Position numbers and translations under genes: made by a program. The notes beneath the pieces are model-generated. The model was not told the DNA's origin, did not search any database, and was given only the letters and a program-made list of their open reading frames with translations. From Bacteroidota bacterium (GTDB taxonomy: Bacteria; Bacteroidota; Bacteroidia; Bacteroidales; UBA1556): a stretch of 6,098 nt of DNA. The stretch is from contig QNXT01000170.1 in assembly GCA_003973505.1 (NCBI GenBank), positions 1 through 6,098 on the forward strand, in the 5' to 3' direction. Below, piece by piece: positions 1 through 6,098 of the stretch; position 1 is the stretch's first letter, and every line of letters begins with the position of its first letter.

Positions 1-773
1 TTTTTATATTTCAAAGGAATAAACACATTAAAGCCTCCGGTACGATCTTGAAGCTCACGTAAACGATTTAAGTGTTCTACTCGATGATAGGCATTCTCGA
101 TATGACCATAAAGTATGGTGGCATTTGTAGGGATTCCCAATTTATGTGCTTGCTCATGCAAATACAACCATTCCTCTCCAGTATCCTTATGTGGACAAAC
201 CTTTTGACGAATCTCTTCATCAAAGATCTCAGCCCCTCCTCCAGGAATCGAATCCAAACCATATTCTTTCAATGCAGCCAGTCCCTCGGGAATAGTCATC
301 TTCGATTTCTTAGCAATAAAGCTAATTTCCACAGCTGTAAAAGCCTTAATATGTACATCGGGTCGAAGCTTCTTTATATCTTGAAAAAACTTACCGTAAT
401 AATGCAAATCCCAATGAGGATGAACTCCTCCCACAATATGCACTTCGGTAATCTCATCACCCATTTTGGCAATTTTATCCAACATTTGTTCCCGAGAAAA
501 CTCCCATCCCTCTTCTCCTTTTTTCTGATAATAGGAACAAAATTTACAACTGTAAATACAACGATTGGTTGGTTCTATATGCAGATTCTTATTAAAATAG
601 GTGCGATCACCATTTTTATCTTCACGTACTTTATTGGCTAGGTAGCCCAAAAGAGCCATGTCGGCTTTTTCGTATAATTCCACTCCCTCTTCAAGCGAAA
701 TTCGCTCTCCGTTCATCACTTTTAGGGCAATGTTTTTTATATCAGTATCTTCTACTATTTTTTCAATAAACAT
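1..773 (-). CDS. mqnE: Aminofutalosine synthase MqnE, radical SAM enzyme (3' end outside window)
   Basis: MqnE is the cytoplasmic radical SAM enzyme that joins 3-[(1-carboxyvinyl)oxy]benzoate to the adenosyl part of SAM, giving aminofutalosine in the futalosine route to menaquinone. The minus-strand reading from ATG at 773-771 is open to the window edge (257 codons). It shows the radical SAM cysteine motif CxxxCxxC at residues 72, 76 and 79 (in IEPTNRCIYSCKFCSYY), a VGGVHP turn at 114-119, KAFTAVEI at 143-150, DSIPGGGAEIF at 174-184 and LRELQDRTGGFNVFIPL at 238-254. Family members are roughly 360-390 residues, so about a third is missing. The close relative MqnC (dehypoxanthine futalosine cyclase) shares the SIPGGGAE motif. 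The KAFTAVEI and FIPL segments favour MqnE over MqnC, from memory of the families rather than an alignment. The start overlaps the stop of the upstream protease gene by one base (TAATG), suggesting cotranscription and translational coupling. No separate promoter was seen. Confidence 0.88.
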   Translation of the reverse strand, partial: MFIEKIVEDTDIKNIALKVMNGERISLEEGVELYEKADMALLGYLANKVREDKNGDRTYFNKNLHIEPTNRCIYSCKFCSYYQKKGEEGWEFSREQMLDKIAKMGDEITEVHIVGGVHPHWDLHYYGKFFQDIKKLRPDVHIKAFTAVEISFIAKKSKMTIPEGLAALKEYGLDSIPGGGAEIFDEEIRQKVCPHKDTGEEWLYLHEQAHKLGIPTNATILYGHIENAYHRVEHLNRLRELQDRTGGFNVFIPLKYK

Positions 774-775
774 TA
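771..775 (-). other. TAATG stop/start overlap between the M43 protease gene and mqnE
   Basis: On the minus strand the protease stop codon TAA (775-773) and the mqnE ATG (773-771) share one base. Such overlaps usually mean that both genes lie on one mRNA and that a terminating ribosome can restart on the second gene. Here this joins two functionally unrelated products. Confidence 0.8.
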
Positions 776-2029
776 TTTATGTACTTCAATTTTCTTAATA
801 ATATTTGACTCCTGCGTATCAATATGAAGCATATACACACCACTATCAACATTTGGAATCATTATTTTTTCTTTTGCAGAGTGGGCAGAAAATGTATTGG
901 AATAAACCAATTGCCCCATCATATTATATACCTTCACGCTAGCATCAGACTGCAAATCAATATCACTAAAATCGATAACAAAGTTTCCTGATGAAGGGTT
1001 TGGATAAATTTTTACATGCTCTAAAGTCGAAGTTTCAGGAATGGAAACAATTTGGCACATGCCCGAAGTTTTCAATGATGCACGGCTTGAATTTAACACT
1101 CCAATCATTCGTTGCTTTTGTCCATAAGTAAACATATTCATACAAGCATCATTCGTATAATCCATATAATTCATAAACATATCACTGGTATTATTGCACG
1201 AAGGATGTGGAAAGCTTGGACAAGCATAATTCTCACCCCCTTGGTTTGGTGTATCTTCAACAAAGTCGCTACCCGAACATGAATACCCATCATCACCCCA
1301 AATATGGTATAAACTCAACCAATGTCCTGTTTCATGAGTTAAAGTACGGCCTTTATCATAAGGGGGGCTCACATTAAGTGTATCACCAAAATAGCGAAAT
1401 TCCACAACAACACCATCGGTAGCGGGAGGCCCGCCAGGCATTTGCGCATAACCTAAAATACCTGTTTCCGTACCCGCTTTTATAGAAGGAACCACCCAAA
1501 TGTTATAATACTTATCGCGATCCCATGCATCAATTCCTCCCTGTGAAGTAAACTTTGCATCATCAGCATACAAATCGAAAATCGTTTTAGACGTTTGCGT
1601 ACGTGTTACGCCATTGGTCCAATTACCATTTGGATCTTGATGAGCAAAGCAAAATTCAATTCCAACATCAGCAGCCACTGAGTCGAATAGAGAAGGTGTA
1701 TTAATCGTATCTGCATTTAATCGACGATAGTCTCTATTTAACACATCGATTTGCGATTGAATTTGGGCATCAGATATATTCTGATAATTGTTGTTATATA
1801 AAATATGTACAACAACAGGAATGATAATCACATCATTATCTTTCTGAGTTTTTGGATTATGAATCCATTTTTGGAGTTCTTTCTCCTGTAAATCCTGTTT
1901 TGATTTCAAATCAGGATACTTCGCTTCCAAAGCCTTTTGATTGGTTACAGTACCACAAGTTCTATGATTCTGAGCCTTAGCTAAACCTAATACGCTCAGT
2001 AAAATAATCAATAATAAAAGTCGTTTCAT
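773..2029 (-). CDS. Secreted M43 (pappalysin/ulilysin-like) metalloprotease with T9SS type A sorting domain
   Basis: This is a 418-residue exported zinc endopeptidase. Residues 1-20 are a signal peptide (MKRLLLLIILLSVLGLAKAQ). Residues about 21-65 look like a short propeptide; C25 in RTCGT is placed like the cysteine switch that keeps M43 zymogens inactive. The catalytic domain spans about 66-325. It has the metzincin zinc motif HExxHxxxxxH (H232, E233 general base, H236, H242) and a Met-turn at M289 in NYMDYT. Cysteines 251, 270, 278 and 296 fit the two disulfides known in ulilysin. Residues about 336-418 form a T9SS type A C-terminal domain, with IYPNPSSG at 341-348, NMMGQLVYS at 369-377 and SGVYMLHI at 396-403. 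The protein should therefore cross the outer membrane by the type IX system, losing this domain and being released or surface-attached. The substrate is unknown. The start is fixed by the signal peptide. The stop TAA shares a base with the mqnE start. Confidence 0.93.
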   Translation of the reverse strand: MKRLLLLIILLSVLGLAKAQNHRTCGTVTNQKALEAKYPDLKSKQDLQEKELQKWIHNPKTQKDNDVIIIPVVVHILYNNNYQNISDAQIQSQIDVLNRDYRRLNADTINTPSLFDSVAADVGIEFCFAHQDPNGNWTNGVTRTQTSKTIFDLYADDAKFTSQGGIDAWDRDKYYNIWVVPSIKAGTETGILGYAQMPGGPPATDGVVVEFRYFGDTLNVSPPYDKGRTLTHETGHWLSLYHIWGDDGYSCSGSDFVEDTPNQGGENYACPSFPHPSCNNTSDMFMNYMDYTNDACMNMFTYGQKQRMIGVLNSSRASLKTSGMCQIVSIPETSTLEHVKIYPNPSSGNFVIDFSDIDLQSDASVKVYNMMGQLVYSNTFSAHSAKEKIMIPNVDSGVYMLHIDTQESNIIKKIEVHK

Positions 2030-2202
2030 ATATTCTGTTTTTCGACAGCTCTATTCAATAGTAGAACAATCACATAGTTAAAGAGCGAAAATACAAAGAA
2101 AAGCATTGGTGATATCAGAAAATTAGTGATTATTGTTAGTTTTGAACACGGTAGTAGCTAATTATTTTAACTCATTACCTTATCACCCCATAAATAATAG
2201 AG
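2030..2202. other. Intergenic gap upstream of the M43 protease gene
   Basis: This 173-base AT-rich gap separates two minus-strand genes. It must hold the 3' end of the M23 transcript and probably the promoter of the protease-mqnE unit. I see no long open frame, no RNA gene and no convincing terminator. The only palindromic bits are short, such as CTATT/AATAG pairs with loops of one or two bases. The spacing alone suggests the protease gene is transcribed separately from the M23 gene. Confidence 0.5.
2094..2101 (-). promoter_or_regulatory. Weak candidate -7 element for the M43 protease-mqnE unit
   Basis: On the minus strand TTTCTTTG differs at one position from the Bacteroidota -7 consensus TAnnTTTG, and lies about 65 bases upstream of the protease start. 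No TTTG occurs at the usual distance (about 19 bases) upstream, so the call is tentative. Confidence 0.25.
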
Positions 2203-3141
2203 CTATTTTCCCATGGAAAGTACGAATATCATATCATCATATTCTTCCGCAGTTTGATCTTTCAAATAAAACGCTTTAGGATTAACTGAATGGCCATTTA
2301 CGAGCACTTCATAATGAAGATGATCGCCTGTAGTTCGTCCCGAATGACCCACATAACCAATCAATTGACCCCGTTTCACTCTTTGACCTGGTTTTACCAG
2401 CTTTTTACTCATATGAGCATAACGTGTTTCATAACCATAACCATGATTAATTATCACCATTTTCCCATAATTACGCATGGAAGTCTTTTGCTCTTCCACA
2501 ACACCATCACCTGTGGCATAAATGGGAGTTCCTTTTTTAGCTGCAAAGTCAATTCCGGTATGTTTTATCCAGCGATGCAATTTTGGATGATCGCGGAAAC
2601 CATATTTTGACGATATATACTTCAAATCTCGAACAGATATAGGTTGAATAGCCGGAATCGCATTAAGACTATCTACTCTTCGTTTTAACTTCCTATTAAT
2701 CTTATCAAAAGACTCCGATTGAACATAAAGCTCACGACCTAAACGGTCGATAGACTGAAATGTAGAAATCAATACCTCAGAATTACTTAAGGCTTCCAAT
2801 GATTTATAACGCTCTGCACCTCCCATACCTGCTTTTCGCAATTCATCGGGAATAGGCGACAATCCGATATTTGTACGGTAAAGTTCGTCGTCACGCTGCG
2901 CAATTTCATTTAAGCGAGCATCTAACTTATTCACTTTTATATTTAAGGCAGCAATCTTTTCTGCATACTCTTGCGCCTCTCGTTTCAACAACCATTCTTT
3001 GGGTGTGCCCACATAATGATAGCTTACAAAAAGTACAATTAAGGCAAATGTAAACATCCCGGCAAGCACAGATAAGGCGTGCAACAACCTTGGATTCAGA
3101 CCCAACCTACTTTTCATTGTATATATGATACTCTTAAACAT
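2203..3141 (-). CDS. Membrane-anchored M23 (LytM-type) zinc peptidase, paralogue 1
   Basis: This 312-residue protein belongs to the M23 family, whose active members cut peptide cross-links in peptidoglycan. A hydrophobic segment at about 23-43, after a basic N-terminus, should anchor it in the inner membrane with the rest in the periplasm. Residues about 52-82 and 125-160 are heptad-like, probably coiled coil. Between them is a conserved Bacteroidota linker (RDDELYR at 83-89, PIP at 96-98, RKAGMGGAERY at 102-112). The M23 domain covers about 175-292. Its zinc ligands are H194 and D198 (HxxxD) and H276 of HLH, with H243 (YAHM) and H274 as catalytic histidines. All are present, so it is probably an active enzyme rather than a degenerate LytM regulator. 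It is a paralogue of the next upstream gene. Translation may really begin at Met9 (ATG at 3117-3115): that start aligns with the paralogue's N-terminus (LNPRLL against INPQLL) and suits the promoter found just upstream. Confidence 0.93.
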   Translation of the reverse strand: MFKSIIYTMKSRLGLNPRLLHALSVLAGMFTFALIVLFVSYHYVGTPKEWLLKREAQEYAEKIAALNIKVNKLDARLNEIAQRDDELYRTNIGLSPIPDELRKAGMGGAERYKSLEALSNSEVLISTFQSIDRLGRELYVQSESFDKINRKLKRRVDSLNAIPAIQPISVRDLKYISSKYGFRDHPKLHRWIKHTGIDFAAKKGTPIYATGDGVVEEQKTSMRNYGKMVIINHGYGYETRYAHMSKKLVKPGQRVKRGQLIGYVGHSGRTTGDHLHYEVLVNGHSVNPKAFYLKDQTAEEYDDMIFVLSMGK

Positions 3142-3148
3142 TCTTTTA

Positions 3149-3179
3149 TAAAACTATTTCAAAAAAAACGAACCTCAAA
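3149..3179 (-). promoter_or_regulatory. Predicted Bacteroidota promoter for M23 paralogue 1, overlapping the terminator
   Basis: On the minus strand a TTTG (3179-3176) is followed by exactly 19 bases and then TAGTTTTA (3156-3149). This matches the primary sigma pattern TTTG-N19-TAnnTTTG except for the last base. The -33 element sits inside the first arm of the adjacent terminator hairpin as read 3' to 5' (the 3170-3182 arm), and the U-tract forms part of the spacer. Transcription would begin near 3140-3146. That leaves almost no leader for the ATG at 3141 but about 25 bases for the ATG at 3117. Confidence 0.5.
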
Positions 3180-3201
3180 ACAGGATATTGTTTTGAGGTT
3201 C
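3161..3201 (-). terminator. Rho-independent terminator of M23 paralogue 2
   Basis: A perfect 13-bp stem is formed by 3170-3182 (GAACCTCAAAACA on the plus strand) and 3189-3201, with a 6-base loop at 3183-3188. On the minus strand it is followed, after one base, by eight T residues (3168-3161). It begins 22 bases after the stop codon of the 3224-4195 gene and faces the right way to end that transcript. There is no comparable T-run on the plus-strand side, so it works in one direction. It should reduce read-through into the downstream paralogue. Confidence 0.9.
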
Positions 3202-3223
3202 AAATACTATTATAAATATCTGA

Positions 3224-4195
3224 CTACGACATACTTTGCGTTGGTCTAGATGAAATTTCAATTACTTTTTCGTATTCTTCAGGGGTTAAATCCTGGAAGA
3301 AATAATGAACAGGATTAACAGGTTTTCCATTTTTACGCACTTCATAGTGCAAATGCGGACCTGTAGAACGGCCTGTATTACCAACATAGCCAATCAATTG
3401 ACCACGTTTAACTTTATCACCAGGCTTTACAAGAATCTTATTCATGTGAGCATATAAACTCTCATAACCATAGCCATGATCTATAATCATTACTTTTCCG
3501 TATCCAGTCATTTTACTTTTTAAATGCTCAACCACACCATCTCCAGACGCATAAATCGGAGTACCTATGGGGGCCGAAAAATCAATTCCTGTATGCATTC
3601 GTAAAGTTTTATAAATTGGATGAATACGATATCCAAAACCCGAAGCAATACGCTTTAAATCTTTATTTGGAACAGGCTGAATGGCAGGAATAGAAGCTAA
3701 CATTCTCGCCTTATCCTTGGCCATTTTATATACGTCATCAAAAGATTTCGATTGAATATAAAGCTCTCGACTCAACTGATCGAGCTTCTTAGCTGTATTG
3801 ATAATGGTCGTTGAATTTTCGTAACCCTTTAATGAATTATATCGATCTGCACCACCGATTCCTGCTTTCCGTTGCTCTCTGGGAATGGGTTCAGCTTCAA
3901 AAATGGTACGGTAGATATTATCATCTCGGTCTTCAATGCTCTCCAAAACTTTGGTAAACTGATCCAATCGCTCATTCATTATTTCATACTGCATCTTATA
4001 CTGAGCTATTTCGCGCTCTAGCATCAACTCTTTTGGCGAACTGAAAATAGAGTAAGCAATAAATAACACAAGGGCAGCAAATACAACTGAACCAAGCAAG
4101 TACGAAACTACTCGTTTTAAAATATCTCGCGTTCCTAAACGTACGCGTTCATATTCCAATAATTGAGGGTTTATTTTATACTTATGTTTTGGCAT
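3224..4195 (-). CDS. Membrane-anchored M23 (LytM-type) zinc peptidase, paralogue 2
   Basis: This 323-residue protein shares its design with the paralogue downstream: a basic N-terminus, one transmembrane helix at about 29-51, a periplasmic coiled coil (about 56-90), the linker RDDNIYRTIFEAEPIP (90-105) with RKAGIGGADRY (109-119), a second helical stretch (about 130-168) and an M23 domain (about 183-297). The active site is complete: H201 and D205 of HTGID, H250 of YAHM, and H281 and H283 of HLH. FGYRIHP (187-193) is the usual entry motif of peptidoglycan-active M23 enzymes. Across the 95 residues from HTGID to VNP, a hand count gives about 70% identity to paralogue 1, with less in the stalk. 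The likely role is trimming peptidoglycan cross-links during growth or division; no specific partner can be read from the sequence. It is divergent from alaS, has its own promoter in the shared region and ends at a strong terminator, so it appears monocistronic. Confidence 0.94.
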   Translation of the reverse strand: MPKHKYKINPQLLEYERVRLGTRDILKRVVSYLLGSVVFAALVLFIAYSIFSSPKELMLEREIAQYKMQYEIMNERLDQFTKVLESIEDRDDNIYRTIFEAEPIPREQRKAGIGGADRYNSLKGYENSTTIINTAKKLDQLSRELYIQSKSFDDVYKMAKDKARMLASIPAIQPVPNKDLKRIASGFGYRIHPIYKTLRMHTGIDFSAPIGTPIYASGDGVVEHLKSKMTGYGKVMIIDHGYGYESLYAHMNKILVKPGDKVKRGQLIGYVGNTGRSTGPHLHYEVRKNGKPVNPVHYFFQDLTPEEYEKVIEISSRPTQSMS

Positions 4196-4225
4196 TGTTT
4201 AATATATTTTAATCTTTAGCGGCTG

Positions 4226-4233
4226 CAAAATTA
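4226..4233 (-). promoter_or_regulatory. -7 element for M23 paralogue 2
   Basis: On the minus strand TAATTTTG (4233-4226) is a perfect match to TAnnTTTG, about 31 bases upstream of the start codon. Transcription would begin near 4220 and give a short leader of about 25 bases. The -33 position 19 bases upstream (4256-4253) reads AGTG, only half matching TTTG. Confidence 0.5.
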
Positions 4234-4244
4234 ATGAAATAAAT

Positions 4245-4252
4245 TAACTTTG
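4245..4252 (+). promoter_or_regulatory. -7 element for alaS
   Basis: TAACTTTG is a perfect TAnnTTTG, followed by CA as is common in Bacteroidota promoters. Transcription would start near 4257 and give an alaS leader of about 100 bases. The -33 position 19 bases upstream (4222-4225) reads GCTG, only half matching TTTG. Confidence 0.55.
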
Positions 4253-4271
4253 CACTTTTATTGCCTTTTTT

Positions 4272-4297
4272 CCTAAGTTAAGAATTCTTAATATAGG
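4272..4297 (+). promoter_or_regulatory. Leader hairpin 1 of alaS
   Basis: The centre (4278-4291) is a perfect 14-base palindrome, TTAAGAATTCTTAA. CCTA (4272-4275) and TAGG (4294-4297) extend the pairing across a two-base mismatch on each side. In RNA it would be a weak AU-rich hairpin with an AAUU loop; in DNA it could equally be a protein-binding dyad. There is no T-run after it, so it is not an ordinary terminator. Confidence 0.4.
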
Positions 4298-4298
4298 A

Positions 4299-4316
4299 TT
4301 ATTCGGAACGGAATAA
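4299..4316 (+). promoter_or_regulatory. Leader hairpin 2 of alaS
   Basis: TTATTC (4299-4304) and GAATAA (4311-4316) form a 6-bp stem around a GGAACG loop, directly after hairpin 1 and about 40 bases before the alaS start. It is short and its role is unknown. Confidence 0.3.
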
Positions 4317-4355
4317 CTAAGGTAATTATTATTTTGAACTTTAAAATCATTCTCC

Positions 4356-6098
4356 ATGAATTCAAACGAAATACGTCAAAAGTTTTTAGATTTCTTTAAA
4401 AGTAAAGAACACCTTATCGTTCCTTCGGCACCAATGGTGGTAAAAGGCGACCCCACATTGATGTTCACGAATGCCGGAATGAACCAATTTAAAGAGATTT
4501 TTCTTGGTCATAAACCTGCCAAAGCCAGTCGTATTTCCGATTCTCAGAAATGCTTGCGTGTTTCCGGAAAACATAATGATTTGGATGAAGTAGGTCATGA
4601 CACCTATCATCACACTATGTTTGAAATGCTAGGAAACTGGTCGTTTGGCGATTATTTCAAAAAAGAAGCCATTGCTTTTGCTTGGGAGCTTTTAGTTGAT
4701 GTTTATGGAATTGATAAAAGCAGACTCTATTTTTCCGTTTTTGAAGGCGATAAGTCAGACAAGCTAGAACTCGATAAAGAGGCTTATGATTATTGGAAAG
4801 CATATGTTCCCGAATCACAAATTCTTATGGGTTCGAAGAAAGATAATTTCTGGGAAATGGGTGATCAAGGCCCTTGCGGCCCCTGTTCGGAGATTCATAT
4901 TGACATTCGCTCAGAAGAAGATCGAAAAAAAGTTCCTGGCATTGATTTAGTGAATAAAGATCATCCTCAAGTCATTGAGATTTGGAATTTAGTATTTATT
5001 GAATTCAACCGAAAAGCCAATGGTAGTTTAGAGCCACTACCCAATAAACATATCGACACCGGAATGGGTTTTGAGCGTTTATGCATGGTTTTGCAAGGGA
5101 AACAATCGAATTATGAAACCGATGTTTTTCAGCCAATGATTCAGCAAATTGCAAAAATGGCTCAACTAAGCTATGGCGAAAATGAGGAAAAAGATATTGC
5201 CATGCGTGTGATATCAGATCATATTCGCGCCATTGCATTTTCTATTGCCGATGGACAATTACCATCTAATAATAAAGCAGGTTATGTAATTCGACGAATT
5301 TTACGCCGTGCAGTTCGTTATGGATACACATTCTTAGGTTTCGATAAAGCTTTTATGTTTGAGTTGGTGGAAACTTTAGTAAAGCAAATGGGAGATACCT
5401 ATCCCGAACTAGTAAAGCAGCAAAAACTAATTACCAATGTAATAAAGCAAGAGGAAGAATCTTTCTTACGAACTTTATCTACAGGACTAAACCTACTCAA
5501 TCGTATTATCAGCAGACTTCAAGAAAAAGGCTATAAAACCGTGAATGGTAAAGAAGCTTTCGAACTATATGATACATTTGGATTCCCATTTGACCTAACC
5601 GACCTTATACTTCGTGAAAAAGGTATGAGCGTAAGTAAACGTGAATTTGATGAAGAAATGGCCAAGCAAAAGGCTCGTTCACGTTCGGATGCAGCTCAGG
5701 AATCATCCGATTGGGTTATTCTAATTGATGATAATAAAGAAGAGTTTATCGGATATACACATTTACAAACCGATGTAAAAATAACACGCTACCGTAAGCA
5801 AACTATTAAAGGAAAAGATCAATACCAATTGGTTTTCAACCTTACTCCTTTCTATGCCGAAAGTGGCGGACAGGTTGGCGACACAGGTTATATAACCGAT
5901 GGCAAGGAAAAAATCAGCATTCTTGATACGAAGAAAGAGAATAGCTTAATTGTTCATTTCTGCAAGCAATTACCAAAGAATCTTGACGCAGAATTTACGG
6001 CAGTAGTTGATAAAGAAAGGCGACAAGCCATAACCAACAACCACACCGCTACACACCTAATGCATAAAGCTTTGCGCGAAGTATTAGGCATGCATGTT
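4356..6098 (+). CDS. alaS: Alanyl-tRNA synthetase (3' end outside window)
   Basis: AlaRS is the class II synthetase that activates alanine with ATP and loads it on tRNA-Ala; it also edits Ser- and Gly-tRNA-Ala. The first 581 codons are present, of a usual length near 870. The N-terminus ([10 protein letters not shown], then [20 protein letters not shown] at 23-42) is typical and supports ATG at 4356, which has no Shine-Dalgarno sequence. The aminoacylation domain has motif 2 around [12 protein letters not shown] (65-76) with R68, the [18 protein letters not shown] block (85-102), [15 protein letters not shown] (169-183) and motif 3 at DTGMGFERL (234-242). The tRNA-recognition helices follow, with [15 protein letters not shown] (286-300) and [15 protein letters not shown] (309-323). 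The editing domain has [11 protein letters not shown] (499-509) and the metal-binding HxxxH at H563 and H567. The rest of the editing site and the C-terminal C-Ala domain lie beyond the edge. It is divergent from an M23 peptidase gene and appears to have its own promoter and an approximately 100-base leader. Confidence 0.98.
   Translation, partial: MNSNEIRQKFLDFFKSKEHLIVPSAPMVVKGDPTLMFTNAGMNQFKEIFLGHKPAKASRISDSQKCLRVSGKHNDLDEVGHDTYHHTMFEMLGNWSFGDYFKKEAIAFAWELLVDVYGIDKSRLYFSVFEGDKSDKLELDKEAYDYWKAYVPESQILMGSKKDNFWEMGDQGPCGPCSEIHIDIRSEEDRKKVPGIDLVNKDHPQVIEIWNLVFIEFNRKANGSLEPLPNKHIDTGMGFERLCMVLQGKQSNYETDVFQPMIQQIAKMAQLSYGENEEKDIAMRVISDHIRAIAFSIADGQLPSNNKAGYVIRRILRRAVRYGYTFLGFDKAFMFELVETLVKQMGDTYPELVKQQKLITNVIKQEEESFLRTLSTGLNLLNRIISRLQEKGYKTVNGKEAFELYDTFGFPFDLTDLILREKGMSVSKREFDEEMAKQKARSRSDAAQESSDWVILIDDNKEEFIGYTHLQTDVKITRYRKQTIKGKDQYQLVFNLTPFYAESGGQVGDTGYITDGKEKISILDTKKENSLIVHFCKQLPKNLDAEFTAVVDKERRQAITNNHTATHLMHKALREVLGMHV

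Larger units (their letters stand above)
4224..4254. repeat. Inverted repeat containing both divergent -7 elements
   Basis: The left arm TGCAAAATTAA (4224-4234) and the right arm TTAACTTTGCA (4244-4254) are reverse complements at 10 of 11 positions, separated by 9 bases. Each arm contains one -7 element, pointing away from the other. The symmetry may come simply from two similar promoters placed back to back, or it may be an operator for a dimeric regulator. Confidence 0.75.

Noticed and set aside
72..641. Long plus-strand open frame of 189 codons
   Set aside because: It lies opposite mqnE, whose minus-strand translation carries clear family motifs. The plus-strand product has no recognisable domain and reads as an antisense shadow.
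2193..2208. Palindromic AATAG/CTATT at the end of M23 paralogue 1 as a terminator
   Set aside because: The stem is five A/T-rich pairs with a two-base loop and no T-run, too weak to call.
2290..2610. Plus-strand open frame of 106 codons
   Set aside because: It is antisense to the catalytic domain of M23 paralogue 1 and its composition reflects the complementary strand of a conserved gene.
2871..3053. Plus-strand open frame of 60 codons
   Set aside because: It is antisense to the stalk of M23 paralogue 1, with no motif and no start signal.
3170..3201. 13-bp inverted repeat as a possible mobile-element end
   Set aside because: It has a 6-base loop, follows a stop codon by 22 bases and is followed by eight T residues on the coding strand, which fits a terminator. 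No transposase or matching second copy is present.
4257..4355. T-box riboswitch in the alaS leader
   Set aside because: The leader is too short, lacks a recognisable T-box sequence and a terminator, and T-boxes are not expected in Bacteroidota.
4386..4613. Minus-strand open frame of 75 codons
   Set aside because: It is antisense to the highly conserved start of alaS.
5005..5238. Minus-strand open frame of 77 codons
   Set aside because: It is antisense to alaS motif 3 and nearby helices, with no independent support.
1..6098. Novel defence, toxin or biosynthetic system spanning the window
   Set aside because: Every substantial frame belongs to a recognisable family with housekeeping or envelope roles. 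There are no unexplained genes, repeat arrays or mobile-element signs.

Overview
The window looks like chromosomal DNA from a member of the Bacteroidota. The evidence is a secreted protease with a type IX secretion (T9SS) C-terminal sorting domain, Bacteroidota-style -7 promoter elements (TAnnTTTG), start codons without clear Shine-Dalgarno sequences, AT-rich DNA, and a futalosine-pathway menaquinone gene. The genus cannot be read from the sequence alone.

Layout from left to right. Positions 1-773 (minus strand) hold the first 257 codons of a radical SAM enzyme, best matched to aminofutalosine synthase MqnE; its 3' end lies beyond the left edge. Directly upstream, and overlapping it by one base (TAATG), is a minus-strand gene at 773-2029 for a secreted M43 (pappalysin/ulilysin-like) metzincin protease. 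After a 173-base gap come two minus-strand paralogues, 2203-3141 and 3224-4195. Each encodes a membrane-anchored, coiled-coil M23 (LytM-type) zinc peptidase of the cell envelope. A strong rho-independent terminator lies between them, and a plausible promoter for the downstream paralogue is built into that terminator. A 160-base divergent intergenic region (4196-4355) follows, with two back-to-back -7 elements that form an almost perfect inverted repeat. Positions 4356-6098 (plus strand) encode the first 581 residues of alanyl-tRNA synthetase, which runs off the right edge.

The genes do not form one dedicated pathway. They are mostly housekeeping: translation (alaS), peptidoglycan or envelope remodelling (two M23 proteins) and menaquinone synthesis (mqnE), plus one exported protease. 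I found no mobile element, CRISPR array, tRNA, rRNA or defence-like cassette. The most interesting signals are in the control regions: the symmetric divergent promoter shared by alaS and the first M23 gene, the terminator/promoter overlap between the M23 paralogues, and the stop-start overlap joining a T9SS protease to a menaquinone enzyme.
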